Part shown: in pieces, positions 34,398-43,420 of the stretch
Position numbering within the stretch: position 1 is the stretch's first letter
Layout of the letters: each line of letters opens with the position of its first letter
Assembly (NCBI RefSeq): GCF_014230355.1
Contig: NZ_JACLAX010000015.1
Coordinates: 17,429 to 81,428 of the forward strand
Direction of reading: 5' to 3'
DNA length: 64,000 nucleotides
Origin: Novosphingobium piscinae
GTDB taxonomy: Bacteria > Pseudomonadota > Alphaproteobacteria > Sphingomonadales > Sphingomonadaceae
Program-made: the position numbers and the translations under genes
Notes under the pieces: model-generated
The model's database searches: none
Seen by the model: the letters and a program-made list of their open reading frames with translations, nothing else
What the model was told of the DNA's origin: nothing

Positions 34398-35087
34398 CTA
34401 CCCGGCCGCGATCATGTAGCCGGCGCCGCGCACCGTGCGCAGCAGCGCCTCGGGCTCGCCATCGTCGATCTTGCGGCGCAGACGGCTGATGTGGACGTCG
34501 ATGACATTGGTGCCGGGATCGAAGTGATAGTCCCACACCGCCTCGAGCAGCATGGTGCGGGTCACCACCTGGCCGGCATGGAGCAGCAGGTACTCGAGCA
34601 GGCGAAACTCGCGCGGTTGCATCGGGATCTTGCGGCTGCCGCGCCGCACCTGCCGGGTCAGCCGGTCCAGCTCGAGCTCGCCGCAGCGCAGCACGGCGGC
34701 TTCGGCCTGGGCCGGTCCGCCCTTGTCGCGGCGCAGCAGGGCCTGGACCCGCGCCAGCAGCTCGGCAAAGGAGAACGGCTTGCCGAGATAGTCGTCGGCG
34801 CCGGCGGTCAGGCCCTCGATCCGGTCGTTGGTATCGGCCAGGGCCGACAGGATGATCACCGGCGTGCGCACTCCGGCGGCGCGCATCGCCTTCAGCACGG
34901 CCATGCCATCCATTCCCGGCAGCATCCGGTCGAGGATCACCACGTCATGCTGCGCGTCCGTGGCGAGGAACAGCCCGTCGCGCCCGGTGGCGGCGCGGTC
35001 GACGGTGAAGTTCTGCTCGAGCAGCCCGCGCGAGATGTACTCGGCGAGCCGATCGTCGTCCTCCACCACCAGCACCCGTCCAGCCAT
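34398..35087 (-). CDS. OmpR-type response regulator (two-component pair 2)
   Basis: A 229-aa regulator with receiver acidic residues VEDDD (9-12), phosphoacceptor D53 in VVILDRMLPG, and K at GKPFSF. A winged-helix domain follows (MQPREFRLLEYLLLHAGQ, then NVIDVHISRLRRKIDDG and VRGAGYMI). It is transcribed before its kinase, with 13 bp between them. It sits next to the TolC/HlyD/ABC operon on the same strand, so that operon could be a target; this is inference. Confidence 0.92.
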   Translation of the reverse strand: MAGRVLVVEDDDRLAEYISRGLLEQNFTVDRAATGRDGLFLATDAQHDVVILDRMLPGMDGMAVLKAMRAAGVRTPVIILSALADTNDRIEGLTAGADDYLGKPFSFAELLARVQALLRRDKGGPAQAEAAVLRCGELELDRLTRQVRRGSRKIPMQPREFRLLEYLLLHAGQVVTRTMLLEAVWDYHFDPGTNVIDVHISRLRRKIDDGEPEALLRTVRGAGYMIAAG

Positions 35088-35149
35088 CCGGTCCTCCTGA
35101 TCAGCGGCACGAGCCTAGGCAAATCCGCGGTGGAGAGAAAGGGGCGCGG

Positions 35150-36547
35150 TCAGAGTCCGAGCTGGCGCACGTCGATGGTGGCGGCGATCAATTCGGCATT
35201 GGCGGTGGATTCGCGCAGCTGGGCATCGACCAGCCGCAGCCGGGCATCGGCCGCGGCCTCTTCGCGCAGGTTGACCAGGATGAAGTCGCTGGCGCCGAGG
35301 GTGAAGCGGCGGCGTTCCGCATCGGCCATGTTGGCCGAGAGGCGGGTCTCGTCCTCGGCCAGGGTGACCAGCTTGGCCGCCGCGTCGACCTGCACGGTCA
35401 GCCCGCGCACCTCGACCTGGATCTGGTCCTCGAGCAGCCGCCGCCGCGCCTGCAGCGCCTCCTGCTCGGCCTGGACCTCGGCCACGCGGCCCTTGGCCTG
35501 GCGGCGCTGCAGCGGGACCGAGAAGCGCAGACCGACGAAGCCCTCGGCCGGGGTCCGGGTCGGCCCGCCCAGCCCGACCGCCCCGATGTCCTTCGAAGCT
35601 TCGACCCGCAGGTCAAGCCGCGGATCAAGCTGGTTCTCGGCCAGCCGCCGGCGGGCTTCGAGCTGGTCGAGCCGGGTGATCAGGGCTGAAAGGTCGGGAC
35701 GGTCGGGGCGGATCAGCGAGGCCGGATCGAGCGACACCGGCTCGAGCCGCGGCAGCTCGTTCGGCAAGCGCTCGGGCCCGGGGACCTGTGGTTCGCCCAG
35801 CTCGTTGCGCCAGAAGAATGACAGCGCGTTCGCGGCCACCGCCAGCTCCTGCTCCGACCGGACCAGCAGCGAATTGCGGCGCACGATGTTCTGGCGGTTC
35901 TCGACGCCAAGGATCGCCGGCCGCGCACCCAGCGCGATCAGGCGATCGATCGAGGTCTGGCGCTCGGTCGCCAGAGCCAGCAGCTCGCGATAGATCGCCA
36001 CGCGGTTGCCCGCCGCGACCCACTGCTGATAGGCTGCCATGGCCCGGCGCTGGACGCCCACCGCCACCAGTTCGCGATCGAGCCGCGCCAGTTCGACGTC
36101 GGCCGCGGCCAGACCCAGCGTGGTCCGCCGTTCGTCGATCACCCGGTCGCGCAGCAGTGCGAACAGCGCCCCGACCTTCACCTCGCCGAGCTGGTTGGTG
36201 TAGCCCTTGGCCTCATAGCCGGGAAAGTTCCCGCGCGAGACCCGGTAGCTGCCATAGAGGTTGCCGCCGTTGTCGCGCAGCGGGCTGGTCACCTTGGTCT
36301 CGAAGGTCGAGCCGTCATAATAGCCGAACGGCTGGACCTGCGCCTCGGCATCGAACACCAGGTCGAAGGCGCCGTTGGCCGACAGCTCGCGGCCGGACGC
36401 CGCGCGCTCGCGCGCCATGGCCTCGACGATCGCCGGCGAATGCTGCGCCGAGGCACGCAGCACCTCCGCGAGGGTGAGCGGGGTCGCGGCCCGGGCCACC
36501 CCGGCAAGGGTCAGCAGGATCAGGCAGGCCAGCAGCCGTCGGATCAC
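35150..36547 (-). CDS. TolC-family outer-membrane efflux protein
   Basis: A 465-aa outer-membrane channel subunit for tripartite export. The signal peptide is RRLLACLILLTLAGVARA. Two halves of long heptad-rich helices follow, as in TolC-like proteins (LTLAEVLRASAQHSP, QLEARRRLAENQLDPRLDLRV, GGPTRTPAEGFVGLRFSVPL). The GTG at 36547 overlaps the HlyD stop (GTGA), so the two are coupled. With the HlyD and ABC genes upstream it forms one leftward operon. Confidence 0.9.
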   Translation of the reverse strand: MIRRLLACLILLTLAGVARAATPLTLAEVLRASAQHSPAIVEAMARERAASGRELSANGAFDLVFDAEAQVQPFGYYDGSTFETKVTSPLRDNGGNLYGSYRVSRGNFPGYEAKGYTNQLGEVKVGALFALLRDRVIDERRTTLGLAAADVELARLDRELVAVGVQRRAMAAYQQWVAAGNRVAIYRELLALATERQTSIDRLIALGARPAILGVENRQNIVRRNSLLVRSEQELAVAANALSFFWRNELGEPQVPGPERLPNELPRLEPVSLDPASLIRPDRPDLSALITRLDQLEARRRLAENQLDPRLDLRVEASKDIGAVGLGGPTRTPAEGFVGLRFSVPLQRRQAKGRVAEVQAEQEALQARRRLLEDQIQVEVRGLTVQVDAAAKLVTLAEDETRLSANMADAERRRFTLGASDFILVNLREEAAADARLRLVDAQLRESTANAELIAATIDVRQLGL

Positions 36548-37644
36548 TTGCCACCGTCCTTGCCGCTGTCGCCCTCGGCCGGCTTGGCCTTGGCCTTGGC
36601 GCCGTTGCCCTTGCTGTCGGCAGCCTCGGCGGCCTGCCGGATCGAGCCGAACTCGGGCGGGAAGTTGTTGAGCTGCCGCCACAGTTCGTAGCCCACCGTA
36701 ACCGTGTCGAGCCGGACCCAGCCGCGCACCTTGGCGCCCAGGCGGATCTGCTCGGCCGCCGGCCAGGGACGTGCGCCCGGGGCAGGCTCAACCAGCACGC
36801 GGAACAGGCCGTCGGTGCGCGCCGAGGGATCGACCGAGCGGACCCGGGCATCGAACATGCCATAGGCGACCGACGGCCAGCCACTGAACTGGATCGCCGG
36901 CCAGCCCTCGAACTCGATCCGGACCGAGCGACCGGAGTGCACCAGCGCGATGTCGCGCCCGTCGATCAGCAGTTCGATCACCCGCACCGGCTCGCTGGGG
37001 GCCAGCGTGGCGAGCACATCGCCCGCGCTGACCAGCGTGGCCCCGGCGGCGGCGTTGATCGACTGGATACGGCCATCGCGCGGCGCCCGCACGATCTGCG
37101 CTGACTGGCGGGTCAACGCCACGTCGACGCGGTTGAGCTTGGCCCGCGATTCCGCCAGCTTGGCCCGGTGGTCCGCCACCTTGATCATGCTCGCCTCGTA
37201 TTCGCGCCGCGCGACGAGGCCCTCGGAGAGCAGCTGGCGTGACCGGCCGACATCGATCTGGGCTACGGCCATGGCCTGCTGGGCCGCTTCGATCTCGGCC
37301 TCGACCTGGGCCCGCTCGGCGGCGAGCCGGGCGAGCAGGCCGGGATCGTTGTCGACCACCTGGGCGATCGGATCGCCCTTGCGGACCGTTTCGCCGTCGC
37401 GCACGAACCAGCGCTCGACCCGGCCGGGCACCAGCGCGGTGACCGACTGGACCCGGTCCTCGGGGTGGAGCGCCACCACCGTGCCGTAACCCGAGGTGGT
37501 CTGGACCCAGGGTACGGCGAAAAGGATCACCACCACCACCGCGGCGCCGAACAGGATCATCGTCGACAGGACCCGAGCCAGCCGCGGCGGCTCCAGCGCG
37601 GCCAGCGTCGCGAAGCGACGCATGTGATCAGGCCGTGCGGACAT
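36544..37644 (-). CDS. HlyD-family periplasmic adaptor
   Basis: A 366-aa membrane-fusion protein. One N-terminal membrane span (ILFGAAVVVVILFAVPW), then a lipoyl-like half (VTALVPGRVERWFVRDGETV), a coiled-coil hairpin rich in Ala/Glu/Arg (~110-190), the second half lipoyl (QIVRAPRDGRIQSI) and a beta-barrel domain. The last ~30 residues are Lys/Gly-rich. ATG 37644 has AGGAGGAG 7-8 nt upstream and overlaps the ABC gene by 17 bp. It bridges the ABC protein and TolC-like channel. Confidence 0.9.
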   Translation of the reverse strand: MSARPDHMRRFATLAALEPPRLARVLSTMILFGAAVVVVILFAVPWVQTTSGYGTVVALHPEDRVQSVTALVPGRVERWFVRDGETVRKGDPIAQVVDNDPGLLARLAAERAQVEAEIEAAQQAMAVAQIDVGRSRQLLSEGLVARREYEASMIKVADHRAKLAESRAKLNRVDVALTRQSAQIVRAPRDGRIQSINAAAGATLVSAGDVLATLAPSEPVRVIELLIDGRDIALVHSGRSVRIEFEGWPAIQFSGWPSVAYGMFDARVRSVDPSARTDGLFRVLVEPAPGARPWPAAEQIRLGAKVRGWVRLDTVTVGYELWRQLNNFPPEFGSIRQAAEAADSKGNGAKAKAKPAEGDSGKDGGK

Positions 37645-39316
37645 CGTTGCTCTCCTCCTGCGCGGCCACCGCGCTCAATTCCTCGACGCTCGCACAGAAG
37701 TGCTGCTCGCTGCGACCGAACCACATGTAGCGGTCTCGCTGCACGCCTTCGGGCCGGCGGGTGAACTGCAGCACCGTCGTGCCCAGCTGCCGGAACCGCG
37801 CGAGGGCGCCGTCGAGGCAGTCGGGCGGCAGCAGATCGTACAGCGGCGAAAGCACCAGCACCTTGGGCTGCGCCAGCAGCGCCGCGGCCAGCTTCAGGGC
37901 CATCAGATCGCCCACCGACAGGGGCCAGCCCGAGGTCGAGATGATCGCGTCGAGACCACCGGGCAGGTGGATCAGGCGGCTGGTCAACCCGACCGCCTCG
38001 AGCGCACCCATGATGTCGGCCTCGCGCTCGCCCGCTGCAAGCTGGAGATAGTCGCGGATCGACATTTCGACGAAGGTCGGACGGTCGAGCACGCGGATAT
38101 CGCCGCGCAGGCGGTACATGTCGAAGGCCGAGATGTCCTGGCCGCCGATCACCACCAGCCCCTGCGCCGCGGTTTCGTGCCGCTTGAGCAGCAGGATGAA
38201 GGCCTGCTGGACCTCGGGTGGGCCGACCACCGCCACTTGCTCGCCGCTGTCGAGCGCGAAATCGAACCGGAAACGACCGGTGCGCACCGTGTTCATGCGC
38301 AGCGTCCCGTCGGCCGGGCCATTGCCGTCGCCCTTCGGCGTCTGCTGCGGAATATCCCAGAACAGCGACAGCTCCTCGAGCCCGGCGACCAGGTCGTAGA
38401 ACGATTCCAGATAGCTGCCGAGCTGCGCGACGCCGTAGAACACGCCCGACAGGATCAGCTCGGCGGCGACCAGCTGGCCGATCGACAGCTGGCCCTGGAT
38501 GATCAGCCAGCCGCCCAGCGCCAGTAGGCTGGCGCTGGCGAGCGCGTAGGTGAAGAGCAGGCAGACGGTCTGCGCGAAAGTCGTGCGGAAGTGGCGCTCA
38601 TGAGCCTGCACGTAGGTCTTGGTGACCTGCTCCGAGCGGTCGATCGCATAGTCGAGATGGCGGATCGACTGGTAGAAGCCGTTCGAACCACCGACGCTTT
38701 CGAGCCAGTAGGCCGTGGCGTGCTTGGCATGGCTCTTGGTGATCGCCGTGGTGATGCCGCTGCGGGTCCAGACCCGCCAGATCACGATCAGCACGATCAC
38801 CAGCACCAGGTTGAACGCCAGAAAGAACGGATGGTAGAAACTGGTCACGATCAGCCCGACCGCGCTCTGCAGCAGGATCGTGAAACCGCCCACCAGCAGG
38901 CTGGGCAGCGCCTTCTGGACCGTCATCAGATCGAAGAAGCGGTTGAACAGGTGACCGTTGCCGGCGTCGGCGAAGAACGGGTTCTTGGCGTGGACCGCAC
39001 GCAGGGTGATTTCCGCGACCATCCGGGCGAACAGGCGCCGCTCGAACAGCGACATCAGGCGGACCCGCAGGGCGCTGAGCAGCCCGACCATCAGCAGCAG
39101 GCCGAACAGGATGCCGGCCAGGGTGAACAACGGCGCGCTCAGCGCCACGTTGGCAACCGAGTTGATCAGCAGCTGGACCGAGATCGGGGTGGCCAACGAC
39201 AGCAGCGAGATCGCGCCGCCATAGACGAGGGCGAATTTGACGAACACGGCATCGGGGCCGAGGATCAATCGGATCCACCCCGCCACTTCGCGCAGCCCTG
39301 CGCTGTGCTGTGCCAT
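37628..39316 (-). CDS. ABC-exporter-like membrane protein with a degenerate nucleotide-binding domain
   Basis: A 562-aa protein. The N-terminal ~310 residues have six membrane spans of a type I ABC exporter (ISLLSLATPISVQLLINS, FNRFFDLMTVQKALPSLLVG). The C-terminal ~215 residues keep the ABC fold but have lost its catalytic motifs: Walker A reads VGPPEVQQA (no GKS/T), the signature LSVGD (not LSGGQ), Walker B LVLSPLYD (no D-E), and the H-loop His is Arg (QFTRRPE). No peptidase domain is seen. It heads the HlyD-TolC operon. Either a partner supplies ATPase or the protein does something else. Confidence 0.85.
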   Translation of the reverse strand: MAQHSAGLREVAGWIRLILGPDAVFVKFALVYGGAISLLSLATPISVQLLINSVANVALSAPLFTLAGILFGLLLMVGLLSALRVRLMSLFERRLFARMVAEITLRAVHAKNPFFADAGNGHLFNRFFDLMTVQKALPSLLVGGFTILLQSAVGLIVTSFYHPFFLAFNLVLVIVLIVIWRVWTRSGITTAITKSHAKHATAYWLESVGGSNGFYQSIRHLDYAIDRSEQVTKTYVQAHERHFRTTFAQTVCLLFTYALASASLLALGGWLIIQGQLSIGQLVAAELILSGVFYGVAQLGSYLESFYDLVAGLEELSLFWDIPQQTPKGDGNGPADGTLRMNTVRTGRFRFDFALDSGEQVAVVGPPEVQQAFILLLKRHETAAQGLVVIGGQDISAFDMYRLRGDIRVLDRPTFVEMSIRDYLQLAAGEREADIMGALEAVGLTSRLIHLPGGLDAIISTSGWPLSVGDLMALKLAAALLAQPKVLVLSPLYDLLPPDCLDGALARFRQLGTTVLQFTRRPEGVQRDRYMWFGRSEQHFCASVEELSAVAAQEESNDVRTA

Positions 39317-40162
39317 GATCTGCGGCTCTCCTGCTCAATCGTTCAAAGACGCCTGTCGGCGACGGGGGGTGATCGCGGCTCGATCCGGTCCGGCGGACCT
39401 TTGCGAAGCGGCCGGCTCAGGCTCCTATAGCAAAGGTTTGTGACGCGCGCGCGCTGCTTCGACCGTGGCCGGCAACGGTGGCGCATCCACCGGTCAATGC
39501 CAGGTCTGAGATCATCGGGCGAGCTTACCTCCACAGGGCCATGACACGCAGCACCCTTGCTGCATCGCACCAAAGTACGAACGCCGTCATTTCCCGACAC
39601 CCATCTAATTGTTACAAATCATTGCGAAAAGGCGATTTGTCGGGTGGATGGCACGGCGCACCGCGCGGAGCACGATTTTCGCCCGGTGGCGTGCCCCAAC
39701 CGGCAGCTCGAGCCCAGACATACAACGTTACGAAGCTGAGCGGATCACGCACACGCCCGCTGGTAGATCCCGTGCACCGCAGTTTTCGGAGTCCGAAATG
39801 CCCACTGCAGTGCGCTGTACACCCCGTTTCCGTCCCCGGGGTGGAGCGAGCGACCTGGCGAAGGTTGCTCATGGCAGCTGCGGCATCTGGTGACGATGGC
39901 CAGACCGGCCCCGTTCCCCGAGGTCCGAACCCGGTCCTTGCCGGGTGGACAGGCACGCAAGCATGCGGCTTTGGCTGACGCCCTCTGACTGCCCAGACGC
40001 AAGGGCTCAGCCCCTGACTGAACGTCCCACCCACGTTTCAGTCGCAAACTGGGGAGCCGCCGCGCGGCTCCCCATCTTTGTTGGCCCTGGCCCGCAATGG
40101 GGCGAGGCCGAGCCGGCCGGCGCCGTGGCGGCGCCAGCCGGGGTGGTGTGCTCAGGCCCGGC
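39317..40162. other. Gene-free gap of 845 bp with regulatory signals
   Basis: No credible gene is present: the open frames are Cys/Pro/Arg-rich shadows without Shine-Dalgarno sequences. It includes an AT-richer segment (39584-39650) with stem ACAAATC/GATTTGT at 39614-39640 nested in CCCGACA/TGTCGGG at 39593-39644, and AATTGTTACAAA at 39607-39618, which recurs upstream of the porin. At 40051-40073 a strong hairpin is followed on the plus strand by ATCTTTGTT. The segment could hold the ABC-operon promoter and, on the plus strand, a small RNA. Confidence 0.5.
40051..40073. terminator. GC-rich hairpin, candidate terminator
   Basis: GGGGAGCCG and CGGCTCCCC form a perfect 9-bp stem with a 5-nt loop. 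On the plus strand it is followed by ATCTTTGTT, a fair U-tract; on the minus strand by AGTTTGCG, a weaker one. It lies about 90 bp past the porin stop on the minus strand, so it may end the porin transcript, or a plus-strand RNA from the gap. Confidence 0.55.
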
Positions 40163-40981
40163 TCAGAACGCCGCGGTGAGCGAGACGACCACGGTGCTGC
40201 CCGCGATCGACTTGCCGTCCTTGGTCGACGAGAAGTTGGGCTGCAGGTAGGCGGCCTCGCGGTCGGTGATGTCGGTGTCGATGTACGACACGTTGACGGT
40301 CAGGCCGGCCACGGCGATGTCCGCGCCCAGCGCCCAGTCCCAGTACTTGCCGGTCGGCGCGACGCTGGTGCCGTTCGGGCCGAGGCCGGGGTTGCCCTTC
40401 GACCAGCCGGCGTGGGCCTTCAGCGTGACCGGGGTACCCGGCACGGCAGCGCTGGTGTCACCCCAGAGATAGAGGTTGTCCTGCTTCTGGCCGCGGCTGA
40501 TCGTGGTGTTCGAGAAGTTGCCAAGCGCGATCTGCTTGGGCGCATAGGCCACACCGGCGAGCACGTTGAGCGGACCGGCCGCGCCGCTGACCTTCACGTA
40601 GGGCTCGACGAAAGACGTGCGATCGGCGCCGCCCGGATAGTTGTACCAGGTCGCACCGGCATCGACGGTCAGCGCACCGGCCGGAATGGCCACACCGGCG
40701 ATCAGGTCAAGCTCGAGGTTCGGGCCGCCGAAAGTGCCCCAGCCCGACAGGTTCGACGCCCAGAAGCCGGCATAGACGCCGCTCTTGTGCTTGGCGGTCA
40801 CACCGCCCTGGATCGCCATGCCGCCGTTCGACTGCGAAACGCCGCGGAAACGGTAGTCGCTGGCCAGGGTGGCCGAACCGGAAATCGTGATATCCTTGGG
40901 GGCATCGGCCTCTTGGGCCAAGGCAGGAGCAGCACTGCACAGCGCACAAGCGGCGGCGGCAACAGCAAAGATAGTCTTCAT
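40163..40981 (-). CDS. TorF-family putative porin
   Basis: A 272-aa outer-membrane beta-barrel. The signal peptide MKTIFAVAAAACALCSAAPALA is followed by GSATLASDYRFRGVSQS, the usual N-terminal strand of this family (TIGR02001-type, sphingomonad porins), then alternating strands and a C-terminus ending in Phe (STVVVSLTAAF), as outer-membrane proteins do. The ATG at 40981 has GAGGGA upstream. A TTGTTACAA-type motif lies about 150 bp upstream. The two-component pair next door may regulate it, as EnvZ-OmpR regulates porins elsewhere. Confidence 0.88.
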   Translation of the reverse strand: MKTIFAVAAAACALCSAAPALAQEADAPKDITISGSATLASDYRFRGVSQSNGGMAIQGGVTAKHKSGVYAGFWASNLSGWGTFGGPNLELDLIAGVAIPAGALTVDAGATWYNYPGGADRTSFVEPYVKVSGAAGPLNVLAGVAYAPKQIALGNFSNTTISRGQKQDNLYLWGDTSAAVPGTPVTLKAHAGWSKGNPGLGPNGTSVAPTGKYWDWALGADIAVAGLTVNVSYIDTDITDREAAYLQPNFSSTKDGKSIAGSTVVVSLTAAF

Positions 40982-41133
40982 GGAACAATCCCTCATGTTT
41001 TTGGGTTGTTCCTCCTGCGCCCCGAGACCGACGCCGTTTTCTCCTCCAAGCCTGCCGGGACAGGCTTGGCGGGTACACCGTACCTCGGGACCTTTTCCGT
41101 TTATCGGCTGAAAACCGGCTCGTCGATTGCAGT

Positions 41134-41145
41134 TTTGTAACAATT
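41134..41145 (-). promoter_or_regulatory. AATTGTTACAAA motif upstream of the porin
   Basis: Twelve bases identical to 39607-39618 (opposite orientation) lie 153 bp upstream of the porin start. The core TTGTTACAA is near-palindromic. Such a site may bind the OmpR-type regulator encoded next door. Two copies in one window are weak evidence. Confidence 0.35.
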
Positions 41146-41168
41146 TGTTGCTGAACGAGCTGTCAGGG

Positions 41169-42512
41169 TCATGCCTCTGTGGTTGTGCGGGGCAGCAGAA
41201 GCGTCGCCACCAACCCGCCTCCGGGACGGTTGGCCAGGTCCAGCCGCCCTCCTTCGGCCTGAATCACGCGGTCGACGATGGCCAGTCCCAGCCCCATGCC
41301 GCGGGTGTTGCGCGCCCGTGCATCGTCCAGCCGGGTGAACGGCTGGCGCACATCGTCGAGCCGTTCCTCGGGGATGCCTGGCCCGCGGTCGGCCACGGCC
41401 AGCTCGACCCACTCATCGCCGGGACGCAGGCTCACCTCGGCGGTGCCGGCATAGCGGTGGGCGTTCTGCAGCAGGTTGGCGATGGCCCGGCGCAGCCCGG
41501 CCGGATGGGCCCGGATCTCGAGCGAATCCGGACCTTCGTAGGTCACCTCGAGCCCGGCATCGGCGGCCCCGTCGATCTGCGAGCGGACCATCGCGGCCAG
41601 ATCGATGGCCCGCGCCGGCCCGCTGTCCTGACCGGACTCGACGAAGGCCTGCAACGAGGCGAGCAGTTCGGACATCTCCGAGATGTCCTCGTCCATCTCC
41701 CCGCGGGTCGCCTCGTCGATCGGGGCGCCATCAACCCGCAGCTGCAGCCGCGCGAGCGGTGTGCGCAGGTCATGGCCCACCGCCAGCAGGGTCTGGGTGC
41801 GGCTGGTCAGCAGCTGGTGGATCCGCTCGTTCATGCGATTGAACGCCCGGATCAGCTGGCGCACCTCGCTCTGGCCGGCCTCGGGCAGCAGTTCCATGTC
41901 ATCGGTGCCGACCTGGCGCATCGCCGTGACCAGCCGCTGGAGCGGGGCCACGCTGGTGCGCACCAGCCACCAGGCGACCAGGAAGAACAGCAGCGAGGGC
42001 AGCGAGAAGCGCAGCAGCAGATCCCAGTTGAGCGACCACGACACCAGCCGCTTGGACCGGAACACCAGCTCGGACCCGTCGGGGAGCAGCGCCGATCCGG
42101 CCATCCCACCCCCGCGCGACAGCGGCACCAGCACCAGTTGCAGATCGGCGCTGGCCAGTTCGCGCTGGGCCTGGACGATCTCGTCCTTGAGCGAGGGCAG
42201 CGCGGCAAAATCGTTCTCGGCCGGCCGGCGGGCGCGCCAGTCGATGTGGAAGCGGCTGGTCGAGAGCTGGTGCGCCACCAGCGGGCGCGAGTGGCGCGGT
42301 GCATCGGCCAGCACCCGACGGGCCACGACGAGGTGTTCGGCGGCGCGGGCCACCTCCTCCGAATTGACCACGAAGGTCCGCGCCCGCTCGAACATCAGCG
42401 AGTTGGCGACGAAGTCGGCGACCAGGATCACCAGCATGATCGCCAGCAGCCGCGCTGCCAGGCTCAGGCTGATCCGTTCATACCAGCGCCGCAGCGTGGC
42501 CGAGACGCTCAT
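41169..42512 (-). CDS. EnvZ-type sensor histidine kinase (two-component pair 3)
   Basis: A 447-aa inner-membrane kinase: a membrane span near residue 25, a periplasmic sensor to ~165, a second span (LPSLLFFLVAWWLVRTS), HAMP, H box AVGHDLRTPLARL (~246), N box LLQNAHRYAG, and G box GMGLGLAIVDRV. This layout resembles EnvZ. The start overlaps the regulator stop (ATGA), so they are coupled. It precedes the TorF porin on the same strand, which fits an osmoporin-type control, though this is inference. Confidence 0.9.
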   Translation of the reverse strand: MSVSATLRRWYERISLSLAARLLAIMLVILVADFVANSLMFERARTFVVNSEEVARAAEHLVVARRVLADAPRHSRPLVAHQLSTSRFHIDWRARRPAENDFAALPSLKDEIVQAQRELASADLQLVLVPLSRGGGMAGSALLPDGSELVFRSKRLVSWSLNWDLLLRFSLPSLLFFLVAWWLVRTSVAPLQRLVTAMRQVGTDDMELLPEAGQSEVRQLIRAFNRMNERIHQLLTSRTQTLLAVGHDLRTPLARLQLRVDGAPIDEATRGEMDEDISEMSELLASLQAFVESGQDSGPARAIDLAAMVRSQIDGAADAGLEVTYEGPDSLEIRAHPAGLRRAIANLLQNAHRYAGTAEVSLRPGDEWVELAVADRGPGIPEERLDDVRQPFTRLDDARARNTRGMGLGLAIVDRVIQAEGGRLDLANRPGGGLVATLLLPRTTTEA

Positions 42513-43249
42513 TGCCGCGTGACGGGGACGGTGAACATGTAGCCGACACCGCGCACCGTCTTGATCGGCGCGCTGCCATCAGGCCCCGCCAGCTTGCGCC
42601 GCAGCCGGCTGACCAGCACGTCGACGCTGCGGTCGGAGGAATCGCCCAGGCGGGTGCGCGACAGCTCGATCAGCTTCTCGCGCCCGATCGCCCGCTGCGG
42701 ATAGCTGACAAAGGCGTTGAGCAGGTCGAACTCGGCGGTGGTCAGATCGACCAGCATCCCGCTCGGCGAACGCAGCTCGCGGCTTGCCCGGGCCAGGGTC
42801 CAGCCGCTGAAGACGATGTCGCCGGCAGCCGCGCGCGGCTCGGACAGGACCTCGCCCGACCGCCGCCGCAGCACCGCACCGATCCGGGCGACCAGCTCGC
42901 GGGTGTTGAACGGCTTGGGCAGGAAATCGTCGGCACCCAGCTCCAGTCCGACGATCCGGTCCTCCTCGCTGCCGCGCGCGCTGAGGAAGATCACCGGGGT
43001 GTCGAGGGTGCGGCGCAGGCGCCGCAGCACGTCGAGCCCGTTCATCCCCGGCAGCATGATATCGAGGATGATGAGGTCGAAGCTCTCCTTCTCCAGCACC
43101 AGCCACAGCTCGGCGGCGGTCGCCACAGCGGCGATCTCGAAACCGTGCTCGCGCAGATTGCGCGTGATCAGCGTCCGCAGCGGACCATCGTCCTCGACCA
43201 GCATGAGGCGGGTTACGGCAAACTGTTGTTCGTACACGGGAGCGTCCAT
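42509..43249 (-). CDS. OmpR-type response regulator (two-component pair 3)
   Basis: A 246-aa regulator: VEDDG (18-22), phosphoacceptor D63 in LIILDIMLPG, PKPFNTREL, and a winged helix (VDLTTAEFDLLNAFVSYPQR, then RSVDVLVSRLRRKL, VRGVGYMFTV). The start is uncertain: ATG 43249 has no clear Shine-Dalgarno and the frame is open to 43393. It is cotranslated with its kinase through ATGA. Confidence 0.9.
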   Translation of the reverse strand: MDAPVYEQQFAVTRLMLVEDDGPLRTLITRNLREHGFEIAAVATAAELWLVLEKESFDLIILDIMLPGMNGLDVLRRLRRTLDTPVIFLSARGSEEDRIVGLELGADDFLPKPFNTRELVARIGAVLRRRSGEVLSEPRAAAGDIVFSGWTLARASRELRSPSGMLVDLTTAEFDLLNAFVSYPQRAIGREKLIELSRTRLGDSSDRSVDVLVSRLRRKLAGPDGSAPIKTVRGVGYMFTVPVTRQ

Positions 43250-43420
43250 CTGGCTGATATGGGTGTGCAGCGCAGGGCTGACCACCCCCGCTTCGTCGCC
43301 TCGCTTATCGCCTCCAACCGCGTCTGCTGCCAAGTAACTTTGCATTGCCGGAATCGCGCTGCAGCGTAACGCTGCACGTGCGGTCCGCGGCATCCTGCGA
43401 TCGCGGCCTGCGCCGCGCGC

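Noticed and set aside
39478..39978. A 166-codon frame in the large gap
   Set aside because: Cys/Pro/Ser-rich with no Shine-Dalgarno and no recognisable domain. I judged the gap non-coding.
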